From NCBI RefSeq assembly GCF_000383915.1, contig NZ_KB912942.1, positions 3,717,795 through 3,781,794 of the forward strand: a stretch of DNA of 64,000 bases. Reading direction: 5' to 3'. The notes beneath the pieces are model-generated. The model did no database searches. It was not told the origin of the DNA and saw only the letters and a program-made list of their open reading frames with translations. This document shows, piece by piece, positions 7,325-16,409 of the stretch. Both the position numbers and the translations under genes were made by a program. Each line of letters begins with the position of its first letter. Position 1 is the stretch's first letter. The stretch comes from Amycolatopsis benzoatilytica AK 16/65. Lineage in GTDB: Bacteria > Actinomycetota > Actinomycetes > Mycobacteriales > Pseudonocardiaceae.

Positions 7325-8748
7325 GCGGGCCAGGGACCGCCGGCTGGCTGCGCAGCCGGGTGTCCGGGCTGCGGCTGCGGCTGGTGCTGGCCTTCGCGGC
7401 GATGACACTGGTCGGCGCGGGCGCGGCGGCCGGCGCGAGCTACGTGTCGGCGCGCAACACGATCCTGGCCGGCGTGCAGGATCCGGCGATGGTGCAGCTG
7501 CGCGAGGATGTCTATACCTATCTGCCGCAGCTCACCTTCCCGCCCGACCAGCGGCAACTCGACAACATGGCGCACTCGCTCAAGGGCCGGACCTCGGTGT
7601 CGTTCGGCGCGCTGCACTCCGAAACCGGCCTCTCTCCCGGCGACGTTCCGCCCGGGCTGCGCCAGGCGGTCGACGGCGGGAACGTCATCCAGTTCCAGCG
7701 AGTGGTCGACGGCGGCGTGCCGATGCTGTTCGTCGGGATGCCGCTGCTGCGCTACGGTTCCGCCGGGATCGAGCACACCGGCGTCGAGGTCTACAAAACG
7801 GTGTCGCTGACCGCCCAGCAGACCGCGATCGACGAACTGGCGAAACGTGCGTGGCTGATGGCCGCTCTCGCGCTGCCGATCGCGGTCGGGCTGGCGTTGC
7901 TGGCCGCGCGCCAGGTGCTGCGCCCGGTGCGCGCGCTCAACTCCGCGGCCCGGAAGCTCGGCGACGGTCAGCTGGACGTGCGCCTTCCCACGAAGGGCTC
8001 CGACGAGCTGGCCCAGCTGGTCACCACGTTCAACCACACCGCCGCCGAGCTGGAGCGGACAGTAGGTTCGCTGCGTTCGATGGAGGCCGACGCGCGCCGG
8101 TTCGTCGCCGACGTCTCGCACGAGCTGCGCACCCCGCTGGCCGCGATGAACGCGGTCACCGACGTGCTCGACGAGGACGCCGACCAGCTGCCTTCGGACA
8201 CCGCGGTCGCTGCGCGGCTGGTGTCCTCCGAAACCCGCCGGCTGACCCGGCTCGTGCAGGACCTGGTCGAGATCTCCCGCTTCGACGCGGGCCGGGCGGA
8301 GCTGCGGGCCGAGGAGGTCGACCTGGCCGAGCTGGTACAGAACAGCCTGACCGCGCGCGGCTGGACCGCCGCCGACGGCATCTCCGCCGACCTGCCGTCC
8401 GGCATCGTCGCGTCCGCCGACCCGCGCCGGCTCGATCTGGTGGTCGCCAACCTCGTCGGCAACGCCCTGCGCCACGGCGCGCCGCCGGTGGAAGTGCGGC
8501 TGAGCAGCGGCGAGACGGCGGTCACGCTGACCGTCACCGATCACGGTCCGGGCATCCCGGAGGAGGTGCTGCCGCACGTGTTCGACCGGTTCGCCAAGGC
8601 GGACACGTCCCGCGCCCGGTCCGAAGGCAGCGGCCTCGGCCTGTCCATCGCGCAGGAAAACGCCCGTCTGCACGGCGGCGCGCTGGAAGCCGAAAACACT
8701 GGCGACGGCGCGCGCTTCACGCTCCGGCTGCCCCGGGAGGCCCGATGA
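7321..8748 (+). CDS. Sensor histidine kinase (CseC-like)
   Basis: 475 residues. A first membrane helix lies at about 20-42, then an extracytoplasmic sensor loop of some 130 residues, a second helix at about 178-198, and a HAMP linker ending ELERTVGSLRSMEADARRF. The H-box is DVSHELRTPLAA with phospho-His H267. N-box NLVGNALRHG, G1 DHGPGIP and G2 GSGLGL complete the ATPase. Starts and stops overlap by 4 bp with both neighbours, so the three genes are translationally coupled. The sensed signal is unknown; the loop has no recognisable named domain. Confidence 0.92.
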   Translation: MSGPGTAGWLRSRVSGLRLRLVLAFAAMTLVGAGAAAGASYVSARNTILAGVQDPAMVQLREDVYTYLPQLTFPPDQRQLDNMAHSLKGRTSVSFGALHSETGLSPGDVPPGLRQAVDGGNVIQFQRVVDGGVPMLFVGMPLLRYGSAGIEHTGVEVYKTVSLTAQQTAIDELAKRAWLMAALALPIAVGLALLAARQVLRPVRALNSAARKLGDGQLDVRLPTKGSDELAQLVTTFNHTAAELERTVGSLRSMEADARRFVADVSHELRTPLAAMNAVTDVLDEDADQLPSDTAVAARLVSSETRRLTRLVQDLVEISRFDAGRAELRAEEVDLAELVQNSLTARGWTAADGISADLPSGIVASADPRRLDLVVANLVGNALRHGAPPVEVRLSSGETAVTLTVTDHGPGIPEEVLPHVFDRFAKADTSRARSEGSGLGLSIAQENARLHGGALEAENTGDGARFTLRLPREAR

Positions 8749-9221
8749 AACGGCTGGCCTGCGTCTTGCTGTGCGCGTTCGGTCTCGTCGGGTGCGGCAT
8801 CCAGCCGACCGCGGTGATCCCGGCCGGCAACGCGCCGATCGGGAACCAGCTGGGCTCGACGCGCCCGCAGATCACCCTCTACTTCCTCATCGGCGGCCAG
8901 CTCAGCCCGGTGCGCCGGGCCTGGGCCGCGGAAACCAGCCCGACCACCATCCTGACCGAGCTCTTCGGCGGCCCGTCCCCCGCCGAGGAACAGCAGGGCT
9001 TCTACTCGACGCTGCCGCCCGGACGGCACGTCACCGTCGACACCAGCGGCGCGCAGGTGGTGGTGACCGTGGCCGTGTCGATGAAGCAACTCTTCCCGGA
9101 CGGGGTGCGGCAGGTGGTCTGCACGACAGCGGCCGCGCTGGCCGCGTCCGGACGGAACGCGACCGGCGGGATCACCGTGGTCGCGTCGGACACGAAACTG
9201 GAATCTCTGTCCTGCAACTGA
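8745..9221 (+). CDS. Lipoprotein with GerMN-like domain, part of the two-component operon
   Basis: 158 residues. The signal peptide MKRLACVLLCAFGLVGC ends in a lipobox (LVGC, Cys17). The mature part has the GerM/LpqB-type pattern: ITLYFLIGGQLSPVRR near residue 45, then LTELFGGPSPAEEQQGFYSTLPPG, and a VVVTVAV strand. ATG overlaps the kinase stop by 4 bp (ATGA). A surface lipoprotein encoded with the kinase probably tunes its signalling, by analogy with CseA, which restrains CseBC in Streptomyces. Confidence 0.8.
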   Translation: MKRLACVLLCAFGLVGCGIQPTAVIPAGNAPIGNQLGSTRPQITLYFLIGGQLSPVRRAWAAETSPTTILTELFGGPSPAEEQQGFYSTLPPGRHVTVDTSGAQVVVTVAVSMKQLFPDGVRQVVCTTAAALAASGRNATGGITVVASDTKLESLSCN

Positions 9222-9227
9222 TTCCGG

Positions 9228-9818
9228 CTAGCGGGGGACGAACCCGTGCACGACGCGGTCGACCACGGACAGGACGACCTCGGTCGTGTTTCGCCCGCCG
9301 GTCTCCTGCCGCAGCGCCGCCTCCAGCGCACCGAACACCGCGCCGGTCAGCGCCGCGGCCTCGACCCGGTCCAGCTGCGGCGCGCACTTCTCGTACAGCA
9401 GCTCCGCCCAGCGGTCGCCGACCATCGCGTTGCGCAGCAGGTACCCGGCGCGCAACGCCGGCACCTCGGCGAGGAGCCGCGTCCGCACCTCGGTGAGCGG
9501 ATGGTCCAGCGGGAAGCTCCACTCGTCCGCGGTGGCCAGCGCGCCGATCGTCCGCGGGACGAGTTCGGCGACCGGTTCTCCGGGCCGCGCGGCCGCGAAG
9601 ACTTCGTCCAGCACCTGGTCGAAGAGGTGCTGATCAGCGAAAACGACGTCCTCTTTGGCCGCGAAGTAGTTGAAGAACGTCGCTGGCGACACCTGGGCCC
9701 TGGCGGCGATCTCGGCGACTGTCGTGCCGTCGAAACCCTGCTCGTCGAACAGCGTCAGCGCTGCCTCGATCAGTGCCTGGCGGGTCCGCCGCTTTTTTTC
9801 TTCTCGCAACCCGGTCAT
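9228..9818 (-). CDS. TetR family transcriptional regulator
   Basis: 196 residues. The N-terminal helix-turn-helix is textbook: RQALIEAALTLFDEQGFDGTTVAEIAARAQVSPATFFNYFAAKEDVV. The C-terminal ligand domain is variable. Transcription is probably leaderless, since TAATAT lies seven bases from the ATG. It is divergent from the FAD monooxygenase across 55 bp that hold an inverted repeat, so it very likely represses that gene. Confidence 0.92.
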   Translation of the reverse strand: MTGLREEKKRRTRQALIEAALTLFDEQGFDGTTVAEIAARAQVSPATFFNYFAAKEDVVFADQHLFDQVLDEVFAAARPGEPVAELVPRTIGALATADEWSFPLDHPLTEVRTRLLAEVPALRAGYLLRNAMVGDRWAELLYEKCAPQLDRVEAAALTGAVFGALEAALRQETGGRNTTEVVLSVVDRVVHGFVPR

Positions 9819-9825
9819 GGCGGAA

Positions 9826-9861
9826 ATATTAGCGCTGATCTAAACTTAGAGTGTATCTAAG
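9826..9861. promoter_or_regulatory. TetR -10 box and probable operator
   Basis: On the minus strand TAATAT (9831-9826) ends seven bases before the tetR ATG. CTTAGAGTGTATCTAAG at 9845-9861 is an inverted repeat (CTTAGA, 5-bp gap, TCTAAG) upstream of both divergent starts. It is placed to block both promoters. Confidence 0.6.
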
Positions 9862-9873
9862 ATTGGAGCCGCG

Positions 9874-11109
9874 ATGGAACGAGCGGGATGCGTCGTCGCC
9901 GGGGGAGGCCCGGCCGGGATGATGCTCGGCCTGCTGCTGGCCAGGGCCGGCATCGAGGTCGTGGTACTGGAGAAGCACCGCGACTTCCTCCGGGATTTCC
10001 GCGGCGACACCGTGCATCCCTCCACCCTGCGCCTGCTCGACGAGCTCGGTCTGGGCGCACGCTTCGCCCGGCTCTCCCGCTCGTTCCTAAAGCGGATGAA
10101 GATGCAGATCGGCGACGAAACCGTGGTGGCGGCCGATTTCGGCCGGCTGCGCGGACCGCACCGGCACCTCGCCATGGTGCCCCAGTCGGAGTTCCTGGGC
10201 CTGCTGGCCGAAGCCGGTGCCGCCGAGCCGGCGTTCTCTCTGCGCATGGGCGCGGAACTGACCGGCCTGCGCCGCGAGAACGGCCGCGTCACCGGCGTGC
10301 GCTACCGCTCCTGCGGAGGCACCGAGCGCGAAATCGCCGCCCCGCTCACCGTCGGCTGCGACGGCCGATGGTCGGCCGTGCGCCGCGAACTCGGCTTCGC
10401 CCTGCGGGAATCGGAAGTCCCGATGGACGTCTGGCAAGTGCGGGTGCCGAAAGCCGAGGAAGGAGAATCCGGAGTGTTCGCCCGCTTCGGCCCGGGCTAC
10501 GCCTCGGTCACCATGGACCGCGGCGACTACTACCAGACGTCGTACCTCATTCCTCGCGGCTCGGATGCCCGGCTGCGTTCGGCGCCAGTCGCGGAATTCC
10601 GCGCCCGGCTGAGCGAACTGTTCGGCTGGTCGCCCGGGCAGCTGGCCGGCATCCGTTCCTGGGACGACGTCAAGCTGCTCGAAGTGACGATGGGCCTGCT
10701 GCCGCGCTGGCACCGGCCGGGTGCGGTGTGCATCGGCGACGCCGCCCACCCGATGTCCCCGGTGGGCGGCGTCGGAGTGAACCTGGCCGTGCAAGATGCC
10801 GTCGCGACCGCCCGAATCCTGGCCGCGCCCCTGCGGGCCGGGACGCCTTCGCCGTCCCGGTTGGCCGCGATCCGCCGCCGCCGTTGGCTTCCGACTGCGG
10901 CGGTGCAGTTCAACCAGCGAAGCGAGCACGAAATGCTGTTGCGTCCGGCACTGGAGGGAACCTTGCAACGGCTTCCCGCGCCGATGCGGGTGTTGCAACG
11001 GGTTCCGGCGCTGTCCGGGGTTACCGCGTATCTGGGCGGGGTCGGAATTCGGCCGGAGCACGCGCCGGCTTTCGCGCGACGGTCTGATGTGGACAGTCAC
11101 CTCGGGTAG
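9874..11109 (+). CDS. FAD-dependent monooxygenase, PHBH/UbiH type
   Basis: 411 residues. The Rossmann motif is VAGGGPAGMMLGLLLARAGIEVVVLEKH (about 7-34). The second FAD motif is IGDAAHPMSPVGGVGVNLAVQDA, and the mid-protein VGCDGRWSAVRRELG is the DG motif for FAD and NAD(P)H contact. This set defines single-component flavin hydroxylases acting on aromatics, polyketides or antibiotics. A ribosome site GGAG precedes ATG 9874. With the divergent TetR it resembles a xenobiotic or drug inactivation pair, but the substrate cannot be read from sequence. Confidence 0.88.
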   Translation: MERAGCVVAGGGPAGMMLGLLLARAGIEVVVLEKHRDFLRDFRGDTVHPSTLRLLDELGLGARFARLSRSFLKRMKMQIGDETVVAADFGRLRGPHRHLAMVPQSEFLGLLAEAGAAEPAFSLRMGAELTGLRRENGRVTGVRYRSCGGTEREIAAPLTVGCDGRWSAVRRELGFALRESEVPMDVWQVRVPKAEEGESGVFARFGPGYASVTMDRGDYYQTSYLIPRGSDARLRSAPVAEFRARLSELFGWSPGQLAGIRSWDDVKLLEVTMGLLPRWHRPGAVCIGDAAHPMSPVGGVGVNLAVQDAVATARILAAPLRAGTPSPSRLAAIRRRRWLPTAAVQFNQRSEHEMLLRPALEGTLQRLPAPMRVLQRVPALSGVTAYLGGVGIRPEHAPAFARRSDVDSHLG

Positions 11110-11160
11110 CAGCGGCCGGGCGAGGGATTGCGGCCCTCGCCCGCCGGCCTCCCCGCTACC
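11105..11160. terminator. Bidirectional terminator between convergent genes
   Basis: A long stem with small bulges: GGTAGC at 11105-11110 pairs with GCTACC at 11155-11160, and GGGCGAGGG pairs with CCCTCGCCC around a short loop. It overlaps the stop codons of both convergent genes. Confidence 0.65.
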
Positions 11161-11716
11161 CCGGGTAAGCGCGCACCCCGCGCGCGTCCTGCAACGCCCG
11201 GGCCCACCACTCGAGCTGGTCCAGCAACGCCTTCGCCGCTGTCCCGGCCGCCGGGTCGACCGGCTCGCCGTTCTGGTCGAAGCGGCCGTGCGCGCCGTGG
11301 AAGCTGACCGTTTCGCGGACGGTGACCGCGTGCAGCTCGGCGAACACCGGGCGGAGGTGCTCGACCGCGCGCAGGCCGCCGGAAATTCCGCCGTAGGACA
11401 CGAACGCGACCGGCTTGGCGTGCCATTCTCCGTGAAACCAGTCGAGGACGTTCTTGAGCGCGGCCGGGTAGCTGTGGTTGTACTCCGGCGTGATCACGAC
11501 GAACGCGTCCGCCGCCGCGAGCCGCGCGGCGACCGGTTCGGCTCCGCGGCCGGTCATCGCGAGCGGAAGCGCGACCTCGGCCACGTCGAGGACGTCTGTC
11601 TCGAACCCGCCGTGCCGGCCCGTCTCGCGGAGGAACCAGCGCAGCACCGTCGGGGCGAACCGCCCTTCCCGGGCACTGCCGACGAGCACGGCGAGCCGGA
11701 CGGGAGCTTCGGACAC
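11156..11716 (-). CDS. NADPH-dependent FMN reductase family protein
   Basis: 186 residues with flavodoxin-like fold. The phosphate-binding loop is VLVGSAREGRFAP (about 10-22). The family signature VVITPEYNHSYPAALKNVLDWFHGEW follows, then FVSYGGISGGLRAVEHLR. Such proteins reduce FMN, quinones or azo compounds with NADPH. GTG 11716 follows AAGGAGAA. It faces soxR across a promoter that carries a SoxR-like dyad, so it is a likely SoxR target in the response to redox-cycling compounds. Confidence 0.9.
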   Translation of the reverse strand: MSEAPVRLAVLVGSAREGRFAPTVLRWFLRETGRHGGFETDVLDVAEVALPLAMTGRGAEPVAARLAAADAFVVITPEYNHSYPAALKNVLDWFHGEWHAKPVAFVSYGGISGGLRAVEHLRPVFAELHAVTVRETVSFHGAHGRFDQNGEPVDPAAGTAAKALLDQLEWWARALQDARGVRAYPG

Positions 11717-11773
11717 GATGTTCTCCTTTTTCCCGGGGCGGAACCGTTTCCGCCTTCCGGAGGAGAGTTTCGA

Positions 11774-11804
11774 ACTTCAAGCTCCCTTTAAGTCAAGCTA
11801 TCCT
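11774..11804 (+). promoter_or_regulatory. SoxR-type dyad and -10 box
   Basis: ACTTCAA (11774-11780) and TTTAAGT (11787-11793) form a 7-bp inverted repeat with one mismatch around a 6-bp centre. TATCCT at 11799-11804 is a likely -10 for soxR, six bases from its ATG. MerR-family regulators bind such dyads inside long promoter spacers. Confidence 0.5.
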
Positions 11805-11810
11805 GTCGGC

Positions 11811-12278
11811 ATGGCGAAGACGGAACTGCCCGAACTGACCGTCGGCGAGCTCTCGCGCCGCAGCGGCGTGCCCGCGTCGGCCTTGCGGTTCTACGAGGAC
11901 GAGAACCTGATCCGGAGCCGGCGCACCGCGGGCAACCAGCGCCGCTACCGCCGGGACACGCTGCGGCGCGTGACGTTCATCCGCATGTCTCAGCGGGTCG
12001 GCATGCCGCTCTCCCAGATCCGCGAAGTGATGGGCCTGCTGCCGGACGACCGCACTCCGACCCGCGCCGACTGGGCCCGCATCTCCACCTGCTGGCGCTC
12101 GGACCTCGACCACCGCATCCGCCAGCTGGAACAACTCCGCGATCAGCTGAACGATTGCATCGGCTGCGGCTGCATGTCCCTGGCCAAATGCCGGCTGGCC
12201 AACCCGAGCGACCAGCTCGGCGCCCAGGGCCCCGGTCCGCAGCGGCTGCCGGACCACCGGGAGGACGGGTACGAGTGA
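11811..12278 (+). CDS. soxR: Redox-sensitive transcriptional activator SoxR
   Basis: 155 residues of the MerR family. The N-terminal winged helix is TVGELSRRSGVPASALRFYEDENLIRSRR. The 2Fe-2S ligand motif CIGCGCMSLAKC (C-x2-C-x-C-x5-C, about residues 119-130) identifies it as SoxR. Oxidation of the cluster by redox-active metabolites activates targets. In actinomycetes SoxR usually controls oxidoreductases and exporters rather than SoxS, which fits the divergent FMN reductase here. Confidence 0.93.
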   Translation: MAKTELPELTVGELSRRSGVPASALRFYEDENLIRSRRTAGNQRRYRRDTLRRVTFIRMSQRVGMPLSQIREVMGLLPDDRTPTRADWARISTCWRSDLDHRIRQLEQLRDQLNDCIGCGCMSLAKCRLANPSDQLGAQGPGPQRLPDHREDGYE

Positions 12279-12338
12279 CCCGCCGCGGCGCGACCCGCGG
12301 GATTGCCGCGCGGGACCAGCTCCGCCGACGGCCGTCCG

Positions 12339-12845
12339 TCACGCCAACAGCAGCCCCTTCACGTACGCCGCCTGCCCGGCGTGCTGAAGGTCGTCGGACA
12401 GCACGCTGACCAGCCGGACGCCCAACGTCACCGCCGGCGTCCACCGTTCGTCGACGACTCGGTCCAGCGCCGCCTCGTCGACCCCCGCGACCCAGGACAC
12501 GGTGTGCTCGTGCACGGCGTCGTAGTAGCCGGTCAGCAGTTCCGGCGACTCGGTCCGCACTTGCGCGACGTCCTTGCTGCGGTGCCCGTAACCGGTGGCT
12601 CCGGCCGGGAACGGCAGGCCGAACCGCCCGTGCCAGTTCTGTGCGGTCCAGGTCTGTTCGACACCCGCGACGTCGGCGACGTGATCGTCCTGGACCCGGG
12701 TCAGGTGCCAGATCAGCCAGGCGATCGAGTTGGCGTCCGGGCCCGGGCGAGCGGCCAGCTGCTCCGCGGTCAGCCCGTCGACTGCCTCGTGCACCAGCTC
12801 CCGCACCCGGCCGAACCCGTCCACGAGCAGATCGGCCACATTCAT
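12339..12845 (-). CDS. DinB/DUF664 family protein
   Basis: 168 residues from ATG 12845, preceded by GGAGGAG; the open frame extends further but upstream residues are not protein-like. It is a four-helix-bundle type: DGFGRVRELVHEAVDGLTAEQLAARPGPDANSIAWLIWHLTRVQDDHVADV. One His is in WHLTRVQDDH and another in DDLQHAGQAAYVKG, the usual metal triad positions. Actinobacterial members include mycothiol-dependent enzymes; no specific reaction can be assigned. Confidence 0.82.
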   Translation of the reverse strand: MNVADLLVDGFGRVRELVHEAVDGLTAEQLAARPGPDANSIAWLIWHLTRVQDDHVADVAGVEQTWTAQNWHGRFGLPFPAGATGYGHRSKDVAQVRTESPELLTGYYDAVHEHTVSWVAGVDEAALDRVVDERWTPAVTLGVRLVSVLSDDLQHAGQAAYVKGLLLA

Positions 12846-13090
12846 CTCCGCGCTCCTCCTCCGGGTCGTCCTGCGCTTGCCTCGATCATGCCCCCGAAGA
12901 CCGCCCGCTGCCCACCTCGGCGCTTCCGGCCGGCACGACGGGTCCGTTCGTGCCCCTTCCGGACGCGTTTTCGCCGCCAGCCCAACCGCTGCCCACCGTG
13001 ACCCCGAAGGTCCACTTCGGACTCGTTCGCGACCGGGTAGGCTGGCGGACAAAAGCGGCATCCGCCGCAGACGAAGCGAACGGAGGGACA

Positions 13091-13240
13091 GTGGCGTTCC
13101 CGATGCCCCGGGCGGTGCCCAGCTTCGACAACATCGGCGGCATCGCCATCCCGTCCTGGGCGGGCGCGGTCCTCGCCGCGGCCGCCGCGGTGTCCGCGAT
13201 CACGGTTTTGCTGGTAGTTCTGCGCAACCGGCGCAAGTAG
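13091..13240 (+). CDS. Small single-pass membrane protein
   Basis: 49 residues from GTG 13091, with GGAGGGA just upstream. MAFPMPRAVPSFDNIGGIAIP is followed by one hydrophobic helix (about 22-43) and a basic end RNRRK, giving an N-out, C-in topology. No family is recognised. Repeat copy 3 follows 70 bp downstream. Confidence 0.55.
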   Translation: MAFPMPRAVPSFDNIGGIAIPSWAGAVLAAAAAVSAITVLLVVLRNRRK

Positions 13241-13312
13241 CGGCCGCCCGGAGCCCGCGCCCGGAGCCGGGCGAGCACCTCCTCACCCGGCCGGCCGACC
13301 AGCCCGACGTCC

Positions 13313-13359
13313 GTGAAGGGAACATTGAGGGAATCTGAGTCCCTCAATGTTCCCTTCAC
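13313..13359. repeat. Dispersed palindromic element, copy 3 (AT-richer subtype)
   Basis: A 47-bp near-perfect palindrome with arms GTGAAGGGAACATTGAGGGA and its complement. It lies between convergent genes, in terminator position. Confidence 0.9.
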
Positions 13360-13408
13360 GGACCGGGACCGGCCGGAACCGGGACCAGCGGGCGGGACCG
13401 GCTCCAGC

Positions 13409-13843
13409 TCACCCGCCGGCACGCGTGAACCGGCTGGTGATCACATGGTCCTTGGCCGGCCCGGTCACCACCCATTCCTGCTCCCACCGCCGCTCGTCCA
13501 CCAGCAAGTACGTGCCCCGGTACCAGTCCGCGCTGCACGGATGATCGGCCGTCCACTCCCCGGTCGTCAGATCCACGTCGTGGAAGAACCCGCCGTGGTC
13601 GAAGTGCACCGCGGCGCGGGCACCGCCGGCCGGGCGGTAGTGCAGGGTCCGGACGAACGGCCCGCGGTGCGCTCCGAGCCGCAACTCCCCCGATTCGTGG
13701 TACACCAGCACGTCGTCTTCCAGGGTGAACGTCACGCAGCCGGCCGCCGAGCCGAGCGCTTCTCCGTCGACGCCCGCTATATCGCGCGCGAGCCGCCAAT
13801 CGCCGGAGAAATACCCGTTCAGGTCAGTGATCGGAAAAGCCAC
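13409..13843 (-). CDS. DUF6314 family protein
   Basis: 144 residues from GTG 13843. The typical pattern is visible: an opening [21 protein letters not shown], then [48 protein letters not shown] and a closing [37 protein letters not shown]. This is a small lipocalin-like beta-barrel family of unknown function, common in actinobacteria. The longer upstream open frame (to 14116) looks like non-coding arginine/glycine-rich translation. Confidence 0.75.
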   Translation of the reverse strand: MAFPITDLNGYFSGDWRLARDIAGVDGEALGSAAGCVTFTLEDDVLVYHESGELRLGAHRGPFVRTLHYRPAGGARAAVHFDHGGFFHDVDLTTGEWTADHPCSADWYRGTYLLVDERRWEQEWVVTGPAKDHVITSRFTRAGG

Positions 13844-14071
13844 GCGTCCATTGTGCGCCCTCGCTCCGAGCGCGAATGGCCCCATCGCGGCCGTCTCGGC
13901 ACCGTCTGTCACCGCCCGGGAGCGAACGGTCCCGCCGCCCCGGCCGTCGCCAGGCGAAAGGCCGATCACCCTCCGCAATCGGCCCGTTCCGATGCCCGGC
14001 CGCGAGCCGGGGCGAGGGGGACACTCGCGCCGCGCCCGGCGGGGCAGGCCCGGCCGGACCGCCCGCCGCCC

Positions 14072-14077
14072 TAGACT
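14072..14077 (+). promoter_or_regulatory. -10 box of leaderless recQ promoter
   Basis: TAGACT is followed by seven bases and then GTG 14085, the layout of leaderless actinobacterial genes. It fixes the recQ start. Confidence 0.6.
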
Positions 14078-14084
14078 CGGCCCC

Positions 14085-15923
14085 GTGGCGCACCCCGATC
14101 CGGCCGCGCAGGCCACCAGCTCCCCCGCTCTCGAAACGCTGCAGCGCGTGTTCGGCTACGACGCGTTCCGCGGCGACCAGGCGGAGATCGTCGACCAGGT
14201 GATCTCCGGCGGCGACGCGCTCGTGCTGATGCCCACCGGCGGCGGGAAATCGCTGTGCTACCAGATCCCGTCGCTCGTGCGGCCGGGCGTCGGCGTGGTG
14301 ATCTCGCCGCTCATCGCCTTGATGCAGGACCAGGTCGACGCCTTGCGCAACGTCGGCGTGCGCGCCGGATTCCTCAACTCCACCCAGGATTTCGGGCAGC
14401 GGCAGGAAGTGGAGGAGGCGTTCCTCTCGGGCGAGCTCGACCTGCTCTATCTCGCTCCGGAGCGGCTGTCGGTGGAATCCACCGTCCGGCTGCTCGACCG
14501 GGGCAAGATCGCGCTGTTCGCGATCGACGAAGCGCACTGCGTGTCCCAGTGGGGCCACGACTTCCGGCCGGACTACCTGATGCTGTCGTCGCTGCACGAA
14601 CGCTGGCCGGACGTGCCGCGGATCGCGCTCACCGCCACCGCGACCGAGGCCACGCACAAGGAGATCTCGCAGCGCCTCGGCCTCGACGGCGCCAAGCATT
14701 TCGTCGCGAGCTTCGACCGGCCGAACATCCAGTACCGGATCGTGCCGAAGAACTCGCCGCAGAAACAGCTGCTCGAACTCCTGCGCACGGAGCACCAGGG
14801 CGACGCGGGAATCGTCTACTGCCTGTCCCGCGCGTCCGTGGAGAAGACCGCGGAATTCCTCGTGCAGAACGGAATTCCGGCGCTGCCCTACCACGCCGGA
14901 CTGGACAAGGCGACCCGCGCCGCCAACCAGTCGCGGTTTCTGCGCGAGGACGGCCTCGTCGTGGTCGCCACGATCGCGTTCGGCATGGGCATCGACAAGC
15001 CGGACGTCCGGTTCGTGGCGCATCTCGACCTGCCGAAGTCGGTCGAGGGGTACTACCAGGAGACCGGCCGCGCCGGACGCGACGGGCAGCCGTCGACCGC
15101 GTGGCTCGCGTACGGGCTGCAAGACGTAGTCCAGCAACGGAAAATGATCGACAACTCCGAGGGCGACGAAGCGCATCGCCGGCTGCAGGCGCAGCATCTC
15201 AACGCGATGCTGGCGCTGTGCGAGACCGTCGAGTGCCGCCGGACGCAGGTCCTGGCCTACTTCGGGCAGTCCGCGCCGCCCTGCGGGAACTGCGACACCT
15301 GCCTGACGCCGCCGGAGCGATGGGACGGCACCATTCCCGCGCAGAAACTGCTGTCGACCGTCGTCCGGCTCCGCAACGAGCGGCGGCAGAAGTTCGGGGC
15401 CGGCCAGATCATCGACATCCTGCTCGGCAAGACGACACCCAAAGTCACCCAGTTCCAGCACGACACGTTGAAGGTGTTCGGGATCGGCACCGAACTGCGG
15501 GAACCGGAATGGCGGGCCGTGGTGCGGCAGTTGCTGGCGCGAAGCCTGCTCGCGGTCGAAGGGGATTACGGCTCGCTAGTGCTGACCGAGGGCTCGACCG
15601 CGGTGCTCAACGGATCGCAGCAGGTGCTGCTGCGCCGTGAGCCGGAACGAGCGGCTCGCGCCCCGCGGGCGTCGCGCAAGGCTGCCGCGGTCGACCTGCC
15701 CGCCGGGGCGGCTCCGGTGTTCGAGCGGCTGCGAGCCTGGCGCGGCGCTACCGCGAAAGAACAAGGCGTTCCCGCGTACGTGATCTTCCATGACGCCACG
15801 TTGCGGCAGATCGCCACGCTGATGCCGACCACGTTGGACGCGCTGGGGACGGTCAGCGGGGTCGGGGAGAACAAGCTGGCGAAGTACGGGGAGGGTGTGC
15901 TGGCGGCGCTGGCCGAGGGGTGA
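14085..15923 (+). CDS. recQ: ATP-dependent DNA helicase RecQ
   Basis: 612 residues, usual for RecQ. Walker A is [12 protein letters not shown] and motif II is [17 protein letters not shown]. Motifs III-VI include [12 protein letters not shown] and [13 protein letters not shown]. The zinc-binding RecQ-C region has the Cys set CETVECRR and PPCGNCDTC. An HRDC domain closes the protein ([29 protein letters not shown] to [16 protein letters not shown]). It is a 3'-5' helicase acting in recombination repair. It stands alone, transcribed from its own promoter. Confidence 0.96.
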   Translation: MAHPDPAAQATSSPALETLQRVFGYDAFRGDQAEIVDQVISGGDALVLMPTGGGKSLCYQIPSLVRPGVGVVISPLIALMQDQVDALRNVGVRAGFLNSTQDFGQRQEVEEAFLSGELDLLYLAPERLSVESTVRLLDRGKIALFAIDEAHCVSQWGHDFRPDYLMLSSLHERWPDVPRIALTATATEATHKEISQRLGLDGAKHFVASFDRPNIQYRIVPKNSPQKQLLELLRTEHQGDAGIVYCLSRASVEKTAEFLVQNGIPALPYHAGLDKATRAANQSRFLREDGLVVVATIAFGMGIDKPDVRFVAHLDLPKSVEGYYQETGRAGRDGQPSTAWLAYGLQDVVQQRKMIDNSEGDEAHRRLQAQHLNAMLALCETVECRRTQVLAYFGQSAPPCGNCDTCLTPPERWDGTIPAQKLLSTVVRLRNERRQKFGAGQIIDILLGKTTPKVTQFQHDTLKVFGIGTELREPEWRAVVRQLLARSLLAVEGDYGSLVLTEGSTAVLNGSQQVLLRREPERAARAPRASRKAAAVDLPAGAAPVFERLRAWRGATAKEQGVPAYVIFHDATLRQIATLMPTTLDALGTVSGVGENKLAKYGEGVLAALAEG

Positions 15924-16077
15924 GGGCTGCGCGCTCGGCTTGGCGTTGCCCGCCGCAGCGATCCGCCGACAGCTTCTCCGAGCAGCGGCGGATCGACTGC
16001 CCAGCCGCGGTCTTCGGGCCTCTGCGCTTCAGCAGTTCCAGCAGGCCCTGATCAGGCGGCCGCTGCCCGCCCAGCCG

Positions 16078-16281
16078 TCACTCCGCCGTCCGGGGCCGGG
16101 TCGCCTCCGCAACCTTGCGGACCGCTCCCGAAATCTGCGAGTGGTACCGCCCGCTGGTCTTTTCGTCCACGAAGCGCCCGGCCTTCCCCACCGCCTCGGT
16201 GACCTTCTCCGGGTTCTTCCGCACATACGAAACCGCTCCCGCGGCGCCGGCCAGGACGGTGACTCGTTTCAGGAAACCCAT
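16078..16281 (-). CDS. MT0933/Rv0909-like antitoxin-family small protein
   Basis: 67 residues: MGFLKRVTVLAGAAGAVSYV, then KNPEKVTEAVGKAGRFVDEKTSGRYHSQI. The KNPEKV...AGxFVDEKTxGRY pattern matches the MT0933-like antitoxin family, in which Rv0909 pairs with toxin Rv0910. No toxin gene is adjacent, so it may have another role or be an orphan. The N-terminal hydrophobic stretch could be membrane-associated. Confidence 0.65.
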   Translation of the reverse strand: MGFLKRVTVLAGAAGAVSYVRKNPEKVTEAVGKAGRFVDEKTSGRYHSQISGAVRKVAEATRPRTAE

Positions 16282-16409
16282 CGCGTTGTCCTTCCCCTCG
16301 TAACAGCGAACCTGCGGTCACCCGTCCCAACGCGCGCCGCGCTCCCCCGGTTCCCAGCCGGCCCCGAAAGGGCGTCGCGAAACCTCCCGGCGACCGGCAT
16401 GATGCACTG

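Noticed and set aside
9874..12278. Natural-product tailoring cluster
   Set aside because: A monooxygenase, FMN reductase and regulators are present but no core biosynthetic enzyme; these are separate regulator-target pairs.
16078..16281. Complete toxin-antitoxin pair
   Set aside because: Only the antitoxin-like protein is present; no SRPBCC-type toxin gene lies beside it.
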